From assembly GCF_003144095.1 (NCBI RefSeq), contig NZ_NSKH01000018.1:2137541-2201540 (forward strand): DNA of 64,000 nt, given 5' to 3'. The notes beneath the pieces are model-generated. The model made no database searches and was not told where the DNA came from. It worked only from the letters and a program-made list of their open reading frames with translations. Shown piece after piece: positions 15,645 to 24,460 of this stretch (its first letter is position 1; every line of letters starts with the position of its first letter). Both the position numbers and the translations under genes were made by a program. The stretch comes from Streptomyces sp. ICBB 8177 (lineage in GTDB: Bacteria; Actinomycetota; Actinomycetes; Streptomycetales; Streptomycetaceae).

Positions 15645-16331
15645 TCAGCCCTTGCGCACCGCGCACAGCAGGCCGTCGTCGGTGGGCAGCAGCACCGGCA
15701 CCATGGCGTCGCTGTCGCGCACCGCCCGCAGCACCTCGCGTATCTCCTGCACCTCGGTCTCCTGGTACGCGGCGTCCATCGCCCGGCCCTGGGCGAAGAC
15801 CCCCTCGAAGCAGACCAGCCCGCCCGGCCGCAGCAGGCGCAACGATTCGGCCAGATAGCGTGTGTACTCCTGGCGGTCGCCGTCGCAGAAGACCAGGTCG
15901 TACCCGCCGTCCGCGAGCCGCGGCAGCACGTCCAGCGCCCGGCCGGGGATGAACCGCGCCCGGTTCGCGGCGAAGCCCGCCTCCCGGTACGCCTCCTTGG
16001 CCAGTTGCTGGCGGTCCGGCTCGCAGTCCACCGTGGTCAGCACGCCGTCGGAGCGCATCCCGTGCAGCAGGTGGATGCCGGAGACGCCGACGCCGGTGCC
16101 GATCTCGCAGACCACCCGGGCGTCCGCGGTCGCGGCCAGCATCCGCAAGGTGGCGCCGGTGCCCGGGGACACCGCGCGCACACCGGTGAGGCGCGCGCGC
16201 TCGCGGGCGCGCAGCAGCGCCTCGCCCTCGGCGACGAACGCGTCGGCGAACGCCCAGCTCGCCTGCCGGTTGCCGGTAATGGCCCTCTCCTGTTCCCCGG
16301 GTGCCCCGCCACCGCCGGGCGGGGCGGGCAC
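15645..16331 (-). CDS. SAM-dependent O-methyltransferase (Rv1220c-like)
   Basis: A 228-residue class I methyltransferase of the catechol/caffeoyl-CoA O-methyltransferase type. The SAM loop is [16 protein letters not shown] (~72-87), the acidic loop VDCEPDR binds ribose, and FCDGDRQEY supplies the metal-binding Asp region. Position next to sigE matches Rv1220c in M. tuberculosis. The methyl acceptor is unknown. The start is uncertain: the GTG at 16331 has no ribosome site, while a good AGGAGAGG lies just before an ATT codon at Ile18 ([11 protein letters not shown]), where strong family conservation begins. Confidence 0.88.
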   Translation of the reverse strand: MPAPPGGGGAPGEQERAITGNRQASWAFADAFVAEGEALLRARERARLTGVRAVSPGTGATLRMLAATADARVVCEIGTGVGVSGIHLLHGMRSDGVLTTVDCEPDRQQLAKEAYREAGFAANRARFIPGRALDVLPRLADGGYDLVFCDGDRQEYTRYLAESLRLLRPGGLVCFEGVFAQGRAMDAAYQETEVQEIREVLRAVRDSDAMVPVLLPTDDGLLCAVRKG

Positions 16332-16363
16332 ATGGCCGCCCGGCGACTGTATCCGCTGCGGCC

Positions 16364-16390
16364 GGGAACCCGCGGAGGGGACCGTGCGTT
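16364..16390 (+). promoter_or_regulatory. Candidate ECF (sigma-E type) promoter of sigE
   Basis: GGGAACCC, 15 nt, then CGTT. This matches the GGGAAC(C/T)-N15/16-CGTT pattern known for mycobacterial and other ECF sigma-E regulons. It is 113 nt before the sigE ATG and points toward it, so it suggests positive autoregulation. Confidence 0.6.
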
Positions 16391-16502
16391 GACGCTGGTG
16401 GGATCGGGTACGGGAGACCGCCGGTCGCCGCCGGTGGGACCGGGCCCAACAGGCCGGAGCCGGTGCAAAGTTGCTTATCCGGAGCTAACGGGCGAGGTGG
16501 AT

Positions 16503-17297
16503 ATGGTAGGGGCTCTACTGGACACCACCAGAGCCGACAGGGGAGGTGCGGCTGTCGACGGTGACCGGAAAGCGCTGTTCAGGCGCCTTCGTGGGCAGGT
16601 CGGCCAGCCGAAATCCGTGAACGAGACCGCTGACAGCTCCACCGCCGCATCCGGGGCCCCGGCCGCGACCACCACCGCGACCGCCTCCTTCGCCACGGAC
16701 GGTGACACGTGGACTCCTCCTTCCTGGGAGGAGATCGTCAGCACGCACAGCGCACGGGTCTACCGCCTCGCCTACCGCCTCACCGGAAACCAGCACGACG
16801 CCGAGGACCTCACCCAGGAGGTCTTCGTCCGCGTCTTCCGGTCGCTGTCCACGTACACCCCGGGCACCTTCGAGGGCTGGCTGCACCGCATCACCACCAA
16901 CCTGTTCCTGGACATGGTGCGGCGCCGTCAGCGCATCCGCTTCGACGCCCTCGGCGACGACGCGGCGGAGCGGCTCCCCAGCCGTGAGCCGTCGCCCGCG
17001 CAGCACTTCAGCGACACCCACTTCGACGCCGACGTCCAGCAGGCGCTGGACACCCTGGCGCCGGAGTTCCGGGCCGCCGTGGTGCTGTGCGACATCGAGG
17101 GCCTGTCGTACGAGGAGATCGCCGCGACGCTCGGGGTCAAGCTCGGCACCGTACGCAGCCGCATCCACCGCGGCCGGTCCCACCTGCGCAGCGCCCTGAA
17201 GCACCGCGCCCCCGTCGCCCGTCCCGGGCGTGCGGAGGCCGAGGTGCCGGTAGGAGCCGGCGGCAGCGGCGGAGCGGTGACGCGGGGGAGATCGTGA
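16503..17297 (+). CDS. sigE: ECF RNA polymerase sigma factor, SigE type
   Basis: A 264-residue ECF sigma factor. An unusual ~75-residue N-terminal extension rich in Ala/Thr/Ser precedes sigma region 2 (~77-145, [28 protein letters not shown] then [18 protein letters not shown]). Region 4 lies at ~178-225 ([23 protein letters not shown], then [15 protein letters not shown]). With rseA, htrA and tatB downstream, this is the envelope-stress SigE locus of actinobacteria (Rv1221-Rv1224). It should recruit polymerase to GGAAC/GTT promoters during cell-envelope damage. The ATG follows GAGGTGG. It is GTGA-coupled to its anti-sigma factor. Use of the symbol follows the mycobacterial gene; S. coelicolor has a different gene called sigE. 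Confidence 0.88.
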   Translation: MVGALLDTTRADRGGAAVDGDRKALFRRLRGQVGQPKSVNETADSSTAASGAPAATTTATASFATDGDTWTPPSWEEIVSTHSARVYRLAYRLTGNQHDAEDLTQEVFVRVFRSLSTYTPGTFEGWLHRITTNLFLDMVRRRQRIRFDALGDDAAERLPSREPSPAQHFSDTHFDADVQQALDTLAPEFRAAVVLCDIEGLSYEEIAATLGVKLGTVRSRIHRGRSHLRSALKHRAPVARPGRAEAEVPVGAGGSGGAVTRGRS

Positions 17298-18271
17298 GCG
17301 GCACAGGCCAGTCAAGGAACGCCCGTGGCGCCCGGCAGTCGGCGCGGGCCGGTCTTGCGTCCGGCGTCGCCGAGGAGCACCTCGGCGACCGCCTCGCCGC
17401 GTTCGTCGACGGTGAGCTGGGCGGCGACGCCCGCGACCGCGTGGTGGCCCACCTCGCCACCTGCGACCGCTGCCGCACGGCGGCGGACGAGCAGCGGCGG
17501 CTGAAGTCCGCGGTGGCCGACGCCATCCCGCCGGCGCTGTCGGCGGGGCTGCTGGCCCGGTTGCAGGGACTGCCCGGCGCTGACCCGGGGGCGGGGCCGT
17601 CCGGCCCCGGCGGCCGCGGGCGCGGCGTCTTCGGCGGCAGCGTGCTGGGCGGCGGCCCCGGCGGCGAGGCGGACTCCCGCCTCGCGCCGACCGGCGAGCG
17701 GCTCGGCGGCTTCCCCATCCACGACTTCGGCAAGCCGTCCGGCGCCTTCGGCCGATCCGGCGCGGACTTCGGCCGCCCGTGCCACGACTTCGCGCGCCCT
17801 GGCGGCTCGGCATCCCGGGGGCGGCGCTTCGCCTTCGCCGCCGCGGGCGCGTTCTCGCTGGCCGCGCTGGCGCTGGGCGGCGCGCTGCCGCTGGACGCGG
17901 TGGTGGAGGGCGGCGGGGGCGCCGACCCGGCCACCGGGACGGCCACGACCCCGCTGAGCACCACGGGCATCGCCCAGCACGGCGCGGTCCGGCCCGGGGT
18001 GGCCTCCGTCTCGGTGGACAGCCGTCAGCTGTTCGCACCGCAGGGCGGGCGGGTCCCGGCCGGCGGCTCCTCGCCGAACGCCACCGCGCTGTCCGGTGCG
18101 GCGCTGTCCGCGTCCACCCCGACCGTGGTGCCGCCCTCGGCGCCCGAGCCGTCCGCCACGTCGCAGGCGTCCACCCCGCAGGCGCCGGGCGTGCCGTCGC
18201 CCACGCCGCCGTCCGGCGTGGCCCCCGAGCGCCCGCCGCTCGCCCAGCCCCCGCGGCACGCGGCCCACTGA
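17294..18271 (+). CDS. rseA: Zinc-finger anti-sigma factor (RseA-like), membrane-spanning
   Basis: A 325-residue protein. The N-terminal anti-sigma zinc domain has H53-x3-C57-x2-C60 ([10 protein letters not shown]), with H29 a possible further ligand. A Gly/Phe/Arg-rich linker at ~140-172 repeats a DFGRP-like motif about four times. A membrane helix follows (~176-200, [22 protein letters not shown]), then a ~125-residue Pro/Ser/Thr-rich outer tail. It should hold SigE inactive until stress or redox change, or until proteolysis. Mycobacterial RseA is about half this length, so the linker and tail are notable. Start GTG overlaps the sigE stop (GTGA), which would give near-equal synthesis. Confidence 0.85.
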   Translation: MSGTGQSRNARGARQSARAGLASGVAEEHLGDRLAAFVDGELGGDARDRVVAHLATCDRCRTAADEQRRLKSAVADAIPPALSAGLLARLQGLPGADPGAGPSGPGGRGRGVFGGSVLGGGPGGEADSRLAPTGERLGGFPIHDFGKPSGAFGRSGADFGRPCHDFARPGGSASRGRRFAFAAAGAFSLAALALGGALPLDAVVEGGGGADPATGTATTPLSTTGIAQHGAVRPGVASVSVDSRQLFAPQGGRVPAGGSSPNATALSGAALSASTPTVVPPSAPEPSATSQASTPQAPGVPSPTPPSGVAPERPPLAQPPRHAAH

Positions 18272-18457
18272 GGGCGGCTGGTCCTTCCGGCCTTCGGGTC
18301 TTTCAGGCTTTCGTCCTTCAGGCCTCACGGCGGCCGGCCTCCGCTCCGGTGACGCCGCGTGCCTTCCCGGCCGCGTTGCGGCTTCCCCCGGGTCGGTGTG
18401 GGCTACGAGGTGGGCGGTGCCTCGCCGCCCAGGGGGCCCGCAGACCTAGGGGAGCGC

Positions 18458-19861
18458 ATGAACGACGGCAAGCCCGCTCGTCCGCGCTGGTGGACGCGCC
18501 CGCGCAAGGACCGGCCCGCCCCGGCGGCGCCGCACGCCGCACCGCCTCGCCCCGGCCCGCCGCAACCGTCCGGGACCACCCCGGGGTCCCCCGGACGCAG
18601 CAACGCCCCCGTGCCGCCGTACGCGCCCGTCCCGCCCCCGCCGCACGACCCGCCGCCCGACCCCGGCACCGGCACCGTCTGGCACCGCTACGACCCCTGG
18701 GCGCCGCCCGGGCAGGCCGCGCTGCCGCCGCCGCCCGCGCCCGCCAGCGGTCCGGGGCGCCGCCGTCTGCTGCCCGGGGCGGTGCTGCTCGCGCTGGCCG
18801 CCGGGCTCGCGGGGGGTCTCACCGGTGCCGCCCTGCGCGGCGGAGGCGACTCCGGCGACGTCAGCCTGCCGCAGATGCCCACCGGCGGCGCGGGGCAGAC
18901 CGCGCCGGGCACCGTCGCACGGATCGCGGCGGCGGCGCTGCCCGGGGTGGTCTACATCCACGTCAAGGGCGACGGGGTCGAGGGCACCGGCACCGGCATC
19001 GTGCTGGACACCGCCGGCCACATCCTGACCAACAACCACGTCGTCGCCCCGGCCGCGACCAGCGGCGACATCTCGGTCACGTTCAACGGCGGCGTGACCC
19101 GCAAGGCCGCCGTCACCGGCCGCGACACCGGCTACGACCTGGCCGTCGTCCAGGTCGGCGGCGTCTCGGGCCTGCGCCCGCTCACCCTCGGCGACTCCTC
19201 CGCCGTCCGCATCGGCGACCCGGTCGTCGCGATCGGCGCCCCGTACGACCTGGAGGGCACCGTCACCTCGGGCATCATCAGCGCCAAGGACCGCGCCATC
19301 ACGGCGGGCGGCGAGGGCGGCGCGGGCTCCGACGTCAGCTACATGGACGCCCTCCAGACCGACGCGCCGATCAACCCGGGCAACTCCGGCGGGCCCCTGA
19401 TGAACGCCCGCGGCCAGGTCATCGGCGTCAACAGCGCCATCCGTTCGGCCGACACCGGCTCCGGCGCGGACGGCGGCCAGGGCGGCAGCATCGGCCTGGG
19501 CTTCGCCATCCCGTCCGACGAGGCCCGCCGGGTCGCCCAGCAGCTGATCGACCACGGTCACGCGGTCCACCCCGTCCTCGGCGTCACCGTCGACATGCGC
19601 TACACCGGCGGTGGCGCCCGGATCGCGGCCACCGGCCCGAACGGCGCCCCCGCGGTCACCCCCGGCGGCCCGGGCGCGGCGGCGGGCCTGAGGCCCGGCG
19701 ACGTGGTCACCGCGGTCGACGGCAAGCCGGTGCACACCGGCGAGGACCTGATCGTGCGCACCCGCGACCACCGGCCGGGCGAACGCGTCGCGCTGACCGT
19801 CGTGCGCGGCGGCCACCGCCTCACCCTGGACCTGGTGCTGGGCGGCGCCTCCAGCGGCTGA
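18458..19861 (+). CDS. htrA: Membrane-anchored HtrA/DegP-type serine protease
   Basis: A 467-residue trypsin-like protease. The first ~100 residues form a cytosolic Pro-rich disordered segment, followed by one membrane helix (~103-125). The protease domain has the triad H194 (TNNHVVA), D227 (GYDLAVVQV) and S310 (NPGNSGGPL). A PDZ domain occupies ~365-460 (AAGLRPGDVVTAVDGKPV). It degrades or refolds damaged proteins outside the membrane and, in mycobacteria, belongs to the SigE response. The ATG at 18458 follows AGGGGAG. The 186-nt gap after rseA holds short CTTTCAGG-like repeats but no clear terminator, so readthrough from sigE-rseA is possible. Confidence 0.93.
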   Translation: MNDGKPARPRWWTRPRKDRPAPAAPHAAPPRPGPPQPSGTTPGSPGRSNAPVPPYAPVPPPPHDPPPDPGTGTVWHRYDPWAPPGQAALPPPPAPASGPGRRRLLPGAVLLALAAGLAGGLTGAALRGGGDSGDVSLPQMPTGGAGQTAPGTVARIAAAALPGVVYIHVKGDGVEGTGTGIVLDTAGHILTNNHVVAPAATSGDISVTFNGGVTRKAAVTGRDTGYDLAVVQVGGVSGLRPLTLGDSSAVRIGDPVVAIGAPYDLEGTVTSGIISAKDRAITAGGEGGAGSDVSYMDALQTDAPINPGNSGGPLMNARGQVIGVNSAIRSADTGSGADGGQGGSIGLGFAIPSDEARRVAQQLIDHGHAVHPVLGVTVDMRYTGGGARIAATGPNGAPAVTPGGPGAAAGLRPGDVVTAVDGKPVHTGEDLIVRTRDHRPGERVALTVVRGGHRLTLDLVLGGASSG

Positions 19862-20024
19862 CGGCGCCGCCGGGCCACCGCCGGGCCCGCCCGGACCGCC
19901 CCGGTGGCCCGCCGTTCCCCCACCGCTCGGGCGCGCTCCACCGAACGTTGGCCCGGCACCCTCCCGCGGCGCCGAGGGGGCCGGGTACCGTGGTGTCCTC
20001 GGATATCCACAAGGAGCTGCAGCG

Positions 20025-20489
20025 GTGTTCTTGGACATGGGGCCACTCGAACTGGTCACTATCGTGCTCCTTGCCGTGATCATCTTCGGTCCCGACAAGC
20101 TGCCGAAGCTGATCCAGGACCTGTCCGCGATGATCCGCAAGATCCGTGAGTTCTCCGACAGCGCCAAGGAGGACATCCGCAAGGAGCTGGGCCCGGAGTT
20201 CAAGGACTTCGAGTTCGAGGACCTCAACCCCAAGACCTTCGTGCGCAAGAACCTCCTCGACAACGACAGCCTGGGGCTGAAGGAGATCCGCAACGGCTTC
20301 GACCTCAAGGACGAGCTGTCCACGGTGACCGACGCGGTCTCCGAGAGCGGCCGTACGGTACGCGGCGCGACCGGGCACCAGGCCGCGGCCGGCGGCGCCG
20401 CCGCGTCGGACCGGCTGCGCAAGCGGCCCGCCCGCCCCGAAGCGGTCGAGCCCGGCGAGACGCCTCCGTTCGACGCGGACGCCACGTAG
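20025..20489 (+). CDS. tatB: Sec-independent protein translocase subunit TatB
   Basis: A 154-residue protein with the TatA/B fold: an N-terminal membrane helix (~5-24, MGPLELVTIVLLAVIIFGPDKLPKL) followed by a long charged amphipathic helix and a disordered C-terminus. The Glu in GPLEL and the FGPDKLP hinge are typical. The length and the htrA neighbour favour TatB over TatA. It forms the substrate receptor with TatC for folded twin-arginine proteins. The GTG follows AAGGAG. The position repeats Rv1224, downstream of htrA, so export capacity and envelope stress are linked here. Confidence 0.9.
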   Translation: MFLDMGPLELVTIVLLAVIIFGPDKLPKLIQDLSAMIRKIREFSDSAKEDIRKELGPEFKDFEFEDLNPKTFVRKNLLDNDSLGLKEIRNGFDLKDELSTVTDAVSESGRTVRGATGHQAAAGGAAASDRLRKRPARPEAVEPGETPPFDADAT

Positions 20490-20625
20490 TCCGACCACCT
20501 GCCCGTTCCGCGCCCGCGGGGTGGCTATCCTCCTTCAGGTCGGGTCCGCCCAAGGGGTGGGGCGTGCAGGCCGGCGCACGGGCGCGGCCGACGGAACGTC
20601 AGGGCATCGAGGAGGCGCCGCGCGT

Positions 20626-21312
20626 ATGGGGACCAAGAGTCGTGGCGGGGCGGCCGCGCCGAGCGGTGAACACGCCCCCGGCGAAACGGCCGGGCCGCAG
20701 CGGGAGCAGCGGCCGATCGAGGGATATCTGCTGGCCGACTTCCCGTGGTACGGGCTGGACGAGGCCTGGACCGGGCCGCGCTGGCTCACCCAGGTCGGTC
20801 TGAGCGCCGACGGCACCGTGGAGCACGGCTCGCTCGGCCACGGCGACGAGCCCACGCTGAAGGCCTCGTTGCCGATGGCCGATCCGGCGCCGGACGCCCA
20901 GCGGTTCGTGGTGGTCGTCACGCTGGCCCAGCGGCCGGTACGGCGCAGCGCGGACGGCACCGGGATGCTGGAGGCCACCTCGGTCTCCGCGGCGGCCTGG
21001 CTGGCCGGTGCGGGCCTGCTGTCCGGCACCTGGCCGAACCGCATGGAACGCTCGCTGCGCCAGGACTGGCTGGACCAGCAGACCGCGATCGCCTGGGAGC
21101 TGGCCGACGACCTCGACGGCCCGGCGTGGTCCACCCTGACGCTCCCGGTGGACGGCGCGCCGACGCCGTTCCGCTACCGGGAGTCGGAGTACGGGTGGGT
21201 GCTGGCCGGGACCACCGGGGACGGCGCCCACCTGGGCGCGTACGGGCGCGGCCTGAGCGCGTACGGGCTGGGTCTGGGCGTGGTCAAGGACGTGCGCGAC
21301 TACGAGGCCTGA
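20626..21312 (+). CDS. Conserved hypothetical soluble protein
   Basis: A 228-residue protein that I do not recognise as a named family. It has no signal or membrane segment. A disordered ~30-residue start precedes a globular part with many Trp/Tyr residues (LADFPWYGLDEAWTGPRWLTQVG, then LAGAGLLSGTWPNR). The end is Gly/Tyr-rich (GRGLSAYGLGLGVVKDV). The ATG at 20626 is preferred because GAGGAGG lies about 10 nt before it; a GTG at 20521 would add a low-quality extension. It sits between tatB and a shared terminator. Confidence 0.65.
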   Translation: MGTKSRGGAAAPSGEHAPGETAGPQREQRPIEGYLLADFPWYGLDEAWTGPRWLTQVGLSADGTVEHGSLGHGDEPTLKASLPMADPAPDAQRFVVVVTLAQRPVRRSADGTGMLEATSVSAAAWLAGAGLLSGTWPNRMERSLRQDWLDQQTAIAWELADDLDGPAWSTLTLPVDGAPTPFRYRESEYGWVLAGTTGDGAHLGAYGRGLSAYGLGLGVVKDVRDYEA

Positions 21313-21319
21313 CGGGCCG

Positions 21320-21350
21320 CCGCCCGGTGGCCGCGAGGGCCGCCGGGCGG
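21320..21350. terminator. Bidirectional terminator between convergent genes
   Basis: A 13-bp stem (CCGCCCGGTGGCC / GGCCGCCGGGCGG, one G-T pair) with a 5-nt loop lies between the hypothetical gene and mrp. Confidence 0.75.
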
Positions 21351-21365
21351 GATGCCGTCCGCCGG

Positions 21366-22520
21366 CTAGAACTTGTTGCGCGGGGTGATCCCCAGCGACA
21401 GCCCGGCCAGCCCCCGCTGGCGCCCGCCGAGCTTGCCGGCGATGCTGCGCAGCGCCTCGGCGGCCGGGGAGCCCTCGTCGGACAGCACGACCGGGCGGCC
21501 GTCGTCGCCGCCCTCGCGCAGCCGCACGTCGATCGGGATGGAGCCGAGTACCGGCACGTTCGCGCCGGTGACCTTGGTCAGGCCCTCGGCGACCCGCTGG
21601 CCGCCGCCGGTGCCGAAGACGTCGACCGTCTCGCCGCAGTGCGGGCAGGGCAGGCCCGACATGTTCTCGATGACGCCGACGATCTTCTGGTGGGTCTGCA
21701 CCGCGATCGTCCCGGCCCGCTCGGCGACCTCGGCGGCGGCCTGCTGAGGCGTCGTCACCACCAGGATCTCCGCGTTCGGGACCAGCTGGGCCACCGAGAT
21801 CGCGATGTCACCGGTGCCCGGCGGCAGGTCCAGCAGCAGCACGTCCAGGTCGCCCCAGTAGACGTCGGCCAGGAACTGCTGGAGCGCGCGGTGCAGCATC
21901 GGGCCGCGCCAGACCACCGGCGCGTTGCCGGGGGTGAACATGCCGATGGAGATGACGCTCACGCCGTGCGCCGAGGGCGGCATGATCATGTTCTCGACCT
22001 GGGTGGGACGGCCGTCCACGCCCAGCATCCGCGGCACCGAGTGGCCGTAGATGTCGGCGTCGACCACGCCCACCTTCAGCCCGTCCGCGGCCATCGCGGC
22101 GGCCAGGTTGACGGTCACCGAGGACTTGCCGACGCCGCCCTTGCCGGAGGCCACCGCGTAGACCCGGGTGAGCGAGCCCGGCTTGGCGAACGGCACCTCG
22201 CGCTCGGCCTGTCCACCGCGCAGCGACGCCGCCAGCTCCCGCCGCTGCTCGTCGCTCATCACGTCCAGCTCGACCTCGACGCCGCTCACACCGGGCACGC
22301 GCGAGACGGCCTCGGTGACCTGCCGGGTGATGGTGTCGCGCAGCGGGCATCCCGACACGGTCAGGTAGACGGCGACCCGCACCCGGCCGTCATCGTCGAT
22401 GTCCACGGATTTGACCATGCCGAGATCGGTGATCGGCTTGTGGATCTCGGGGTCGTTCACCGTCGCCAGCGCGGCGCGTACCGCGTCGGCCTCCGGTACT
22501 CCGTACGTGTCGGTAGCCAT
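21366..22520 (-). CDS. mrp: Mrp/NBP35-family P-loop ATPase, iron-sulfur cluster carrier
   Basis: A 384-residue protein. An N-terminal MIP18/DUF59 domain (~1-95, VNDPEIHKPITDLGMVKSV and SGCPL) precedes a deviant-Walker P-loop domain (GKGGVGKSS near residue 125, and the switch LLLDLPPGTGD). A bridging CPHC motif lies near residues 290-293. Mrp proteins hold and deliver 4Fe-4S clusters as dimers. The ATG at 22520 is preceded by TACCAT 7 nt upstream, indicating a leaderless message. The position equals Rv1229c in the conserved sigE-to-corA order. It is separated from the DUF1003 gene by only 19 nt, so part of the promoter lies at that junction. Confidence 0.93.
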   Translation of the reverse strand: MATDTYGVPEADAVRAALATVNDPEIHKPITDLGMVKSVDIDDDGRVRVAVYLTVSGCPLRDTITRQVTEAVSRVPGVSGVEVELDVMSDEQRRELAASLRGGQAEREVPFAKPGSLTRVYAVASGKGGVGKSSVTVNLAAAMAADGLKVGVVDADIYGHSVPRMLGVDGRPTQVENMIMPPSAHGVSVISIGMFTPGNAPVVWRGPMLHRALQQFLADVYWGDLDVLLLDLPPGTGDIAISVAQLVPNAEILVVTTPQQAAAEVAERAGTIAVQTHQKIVGVIENMSGLPCPHCGETVDVFGTGGGQRVAEGLTKVTGANVPVLGSIPIDVRLREGGDDGRPVVLSDEGSPAAEALRSIAGKLGGRQRGLAGLSLGITPRNKF

Positions 22521-22527
22521 ACGGACG

Positions 22528-22533
22528 ATGGTA
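22528..22533 (-). promoter_or_regulatory. -10 hexamer of a putative leaderless mrp promoter
   Basis: On the minus strand TACCAT lies 7 nt before the mrp ATG. Confidence 0.45.
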
Positions 22534-22539
22534 CGGCGC

Positions 22540-23175
22540 CTACGGGCGCGCCCGGCCGTCACCTTCGTCACGCAGGTCGGTGTACAGGCGCTCCTCCAGC
22601 TCCTTGAGCATGTCCTGCATCTCCGAGCGGATCCAGTCGCGGGTCGCCACCTCGCCCAGGTTCATCCGCATCGCGGCGATCTCCCGGGTCAGGTACTCGG
22701 TGTCGGCGATGGACCGCTCGTTCTGCCTGCGGTCCTGCTCCAGGTTGACGCGGTCGCGGTCGTCCTGCCGGTTCTGCGCCAGCAGGATCAACGGGGCGGC
22801 GTAGGACGCCTGGAGGGAGAGCATCAGCGTCAGGAAGATGAACGGGTAGTGGTCGAACTGGAGATGACGCGGCGCGGCGATGTTCCACACCACCCAGATC
22901 ACGATGACCACCGTCATCCAGACGATGAACCGCCCGGTGCCCAGGAACCGCGCGATGCGCTCGGACATCCGCCCGAACGCCTCCGGGTCGTAGGCGGGCA
23001 GCAGGCTGCGCCGGGGCGCGCGCGGCACGTCGAGGCGGGTCCTGGCGCGCGGCGGCGTGACACCCGCCCCCGCCTGCTGCTTGCCCTGCTGCTTGGCGCG
23101 CTGCTCGGCCTTGGCCCTGGCCCGCTCGGCCCTGGCCCTCAGGCGCTCCGCGCCGTGTTCGCGGTCACCGGGCAT
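22540..23175 (-). CDS. DUF1003 membrane protein
   Basis: A 211-residue protein. The first ~45 residues are a highly charged Arg/Ala/Lys/Gln helix. Two adjacent membrane helices follow (~83-102 FIVWMTVVIVIWVVWNIAAP and ~110-130 FIFLTLMLSLQASYAAPLILL), then a charged helical tail (NRQDDRDRVNLEQDRRQNER). The SYAAPLILLAQNRQ segment is the DUF1003 hallmark. The start overlaps the end of the MgtE-like gene by 11 nt, so the two are coupled and probably act together. Function is unknown; a link to magnesium is inferred from its partner. Confidence 0.88.
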   Translation of the reverse strand: MPGDREHGAERLRARAERARAKAEQRAKQQGKQQAGAGVTPPRARTRLDVPRAPRRSLLPAYDPEAFGRMSERIARFLGTGRFIVWMTVVIVIWVVWNIAAPRHLQFDHYPFIFLTLMLSLQASYAAPLILLAQNRQDDRDRVNLEQDRRQNERSIADTEYLTREIAAMRMNLGEVATRDWIRSEMQDMLKELEERLYTDLRDEGDGRARP

Positions 23176-24460
23176 CGCGGGCCTCCTCCAGGTCCGGCAC
23201 CGGCGACATCCCGCCGTGCCCGGCGGATTCCCGCCAGTCCTCGGGCAGCAGGTGGTCCAGTACGTCGTCGACGGTGACCGCGCCCAGCAGCGAACCGCTC
23301 TCGTCCACGATCGGCGCCGCGATCATGTTGTACGTGGCCAGGTAGCTGGTGACCGCGGGCAGCGGGGTGTCCGGCGGCAGCGGCCGCAGGTCGGTGTCGA
23401 CCAGCGAGCCGACCAGCGCGAACGGCGGGTCGCGCAGCAGCCGCTGGAAGTGCACGACACCCAGGTACTTGCCGGTGGGCGTCTCGTCCGGCGGGCGGCA
23501 GACGTAGACCTGGGCGGCGAGCGCGGGGGACAGGTCCTGGTTGCGCACCCGGGCCAGCGCCTCGGCCACGGTGGCGTCCGGGCGCAGCACGATCGGCTCG
23601 GTCGTCATCAGACCGCCCGCGGTGCGTTCCTCGTACGACAGCAGCCGCCGCACCGGGGCCGCCTCGCCGGGCTCCATCAGCCCCAGCAGCCGCTCCTTGT
23701 CCGCTTCCGGCAGCTCCGAGAGCAGGTCGGCGGCGTCGTCGGGGTCCATCGCCTCCAGCACGTCGGCGGCGCGCTCCTCGGCGAGCTTGCCCAGGATCTC
23801 GACCTGGTCGTCCTCCGGCAGCTCCTCCAGCACGTCGGCGAGCCGGTCGTCGTCGAGGGCGGCGGCGACCTCGGCGCGGCGCTTCTCCGACAGGTGGTGC
23901 AGGACGTTGGCGAGGTCGGCGGGGCGCAACTGCTCGAAGGTGGCCAGCAGGTTGGCCGCGCCCTGGCCGTGCTCGACGGCGGCGAAGCCGGTCACCTGGG
24001 ACCACTCGACGGTGAGCGTCTCGCCCCGGCGCCGCAGCGCTCCCCCCTTGCCACGCCGCACGAAGACCTTGTCGATCTCCCAGTCCCTGCGGGCGGGCAG
24101 CTGGGCCATCGACACGTCCAGGACGGTGACCTCCTCGTCGGTCTCCGTCAGCCGCACCCGGCGGTCCAGCAGCTCACCCAGCACCAGCGTCTCGGCCGCC
24201 CGCTGCTCGAAGCGCCGCAGGTTGACCACGCCGGTGGTGATGACCTGGCCGGACTCCACGCCGACCACCCGGGTCATGGGCACGAAGATCCGGCGGCGGC
24301 TGACCACCTCGACGACCAGGCCCAGCACCAGCGGCGGGCGGCCGCCGATGCGCAGCATCACCACGACGTCGCGCAGCCTGCCGACCTGGTCGCCGTTGGG
24401 ATCGAAGACGGCGACGCCCGCGAGGTGGGAGATGAAGACCCGGGGGGCTCCCGCGACCAT
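23165..24460 (-). CDS. Soluble PRC-barrel / MgtE-N / CBS protein lacking the channel domain
   Basis: A 431-residue protein. Residues ~5-160 hold two PRC-barrel-like segments (AVFDPNGDQVGRLRDVVVML and DVSMAQLPARRDWEIDKVFV). An MgtE N-terminal superhelical domain follows (~165-275, LATFEQLRPADLANVLHHLS, LADVLEELPEDDQVEIL, DPDDAADLLSELP), then a CBS pair (~285-415). MgtE transporters use these domains to sense Mg2+ and gate a C-terminal membrane pore, but this protein ends after the CBS pair and has no membrane segment. It overlaps DUF1003 by 11 nt and corA is 2 kb away. The ATG at 24460 follows GGAGG at ideal spacing. It is probably a regulator rather than a transporter. Confidence 0.87.
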   Translation of the reverse strand: MVAGAPRVFISHLAGVAVFDPNGDQVGRLRDVVVMLRIGGRPPLVLGLVVEVVSRRRIFVPMTRVVGVESGQVITTGVVNLRRFEQRAAETLVLGELLDRRVRLTETDEEVTVLDVSMAQLPARRDWEIDKVFVRRGKGGALRRRGETLTVEWSQVTGFAAVEHGQGAANLLATFEQLRPADLANVLHHLSEKRRAEVAAALDDDRLADVLEELPEDDQVEILGKLAEERAADVLEAMDPDDAADLLSELPEADKERLLGLMEPGEAAPVRRLLSYEERTAGGLMTTEPIVLRPDATVAEALARVRNQDLSPALAAQVYVCRPPDETPTGKYLGVVHFQRLLRDPPFALVGSLVDTDLRPLPPDTPLPAVTSYLATYNMIAAPIVDESGSLLGAVTVDDVLDHLLPEDWRESAGHGGMSPVPDLEEARDAR

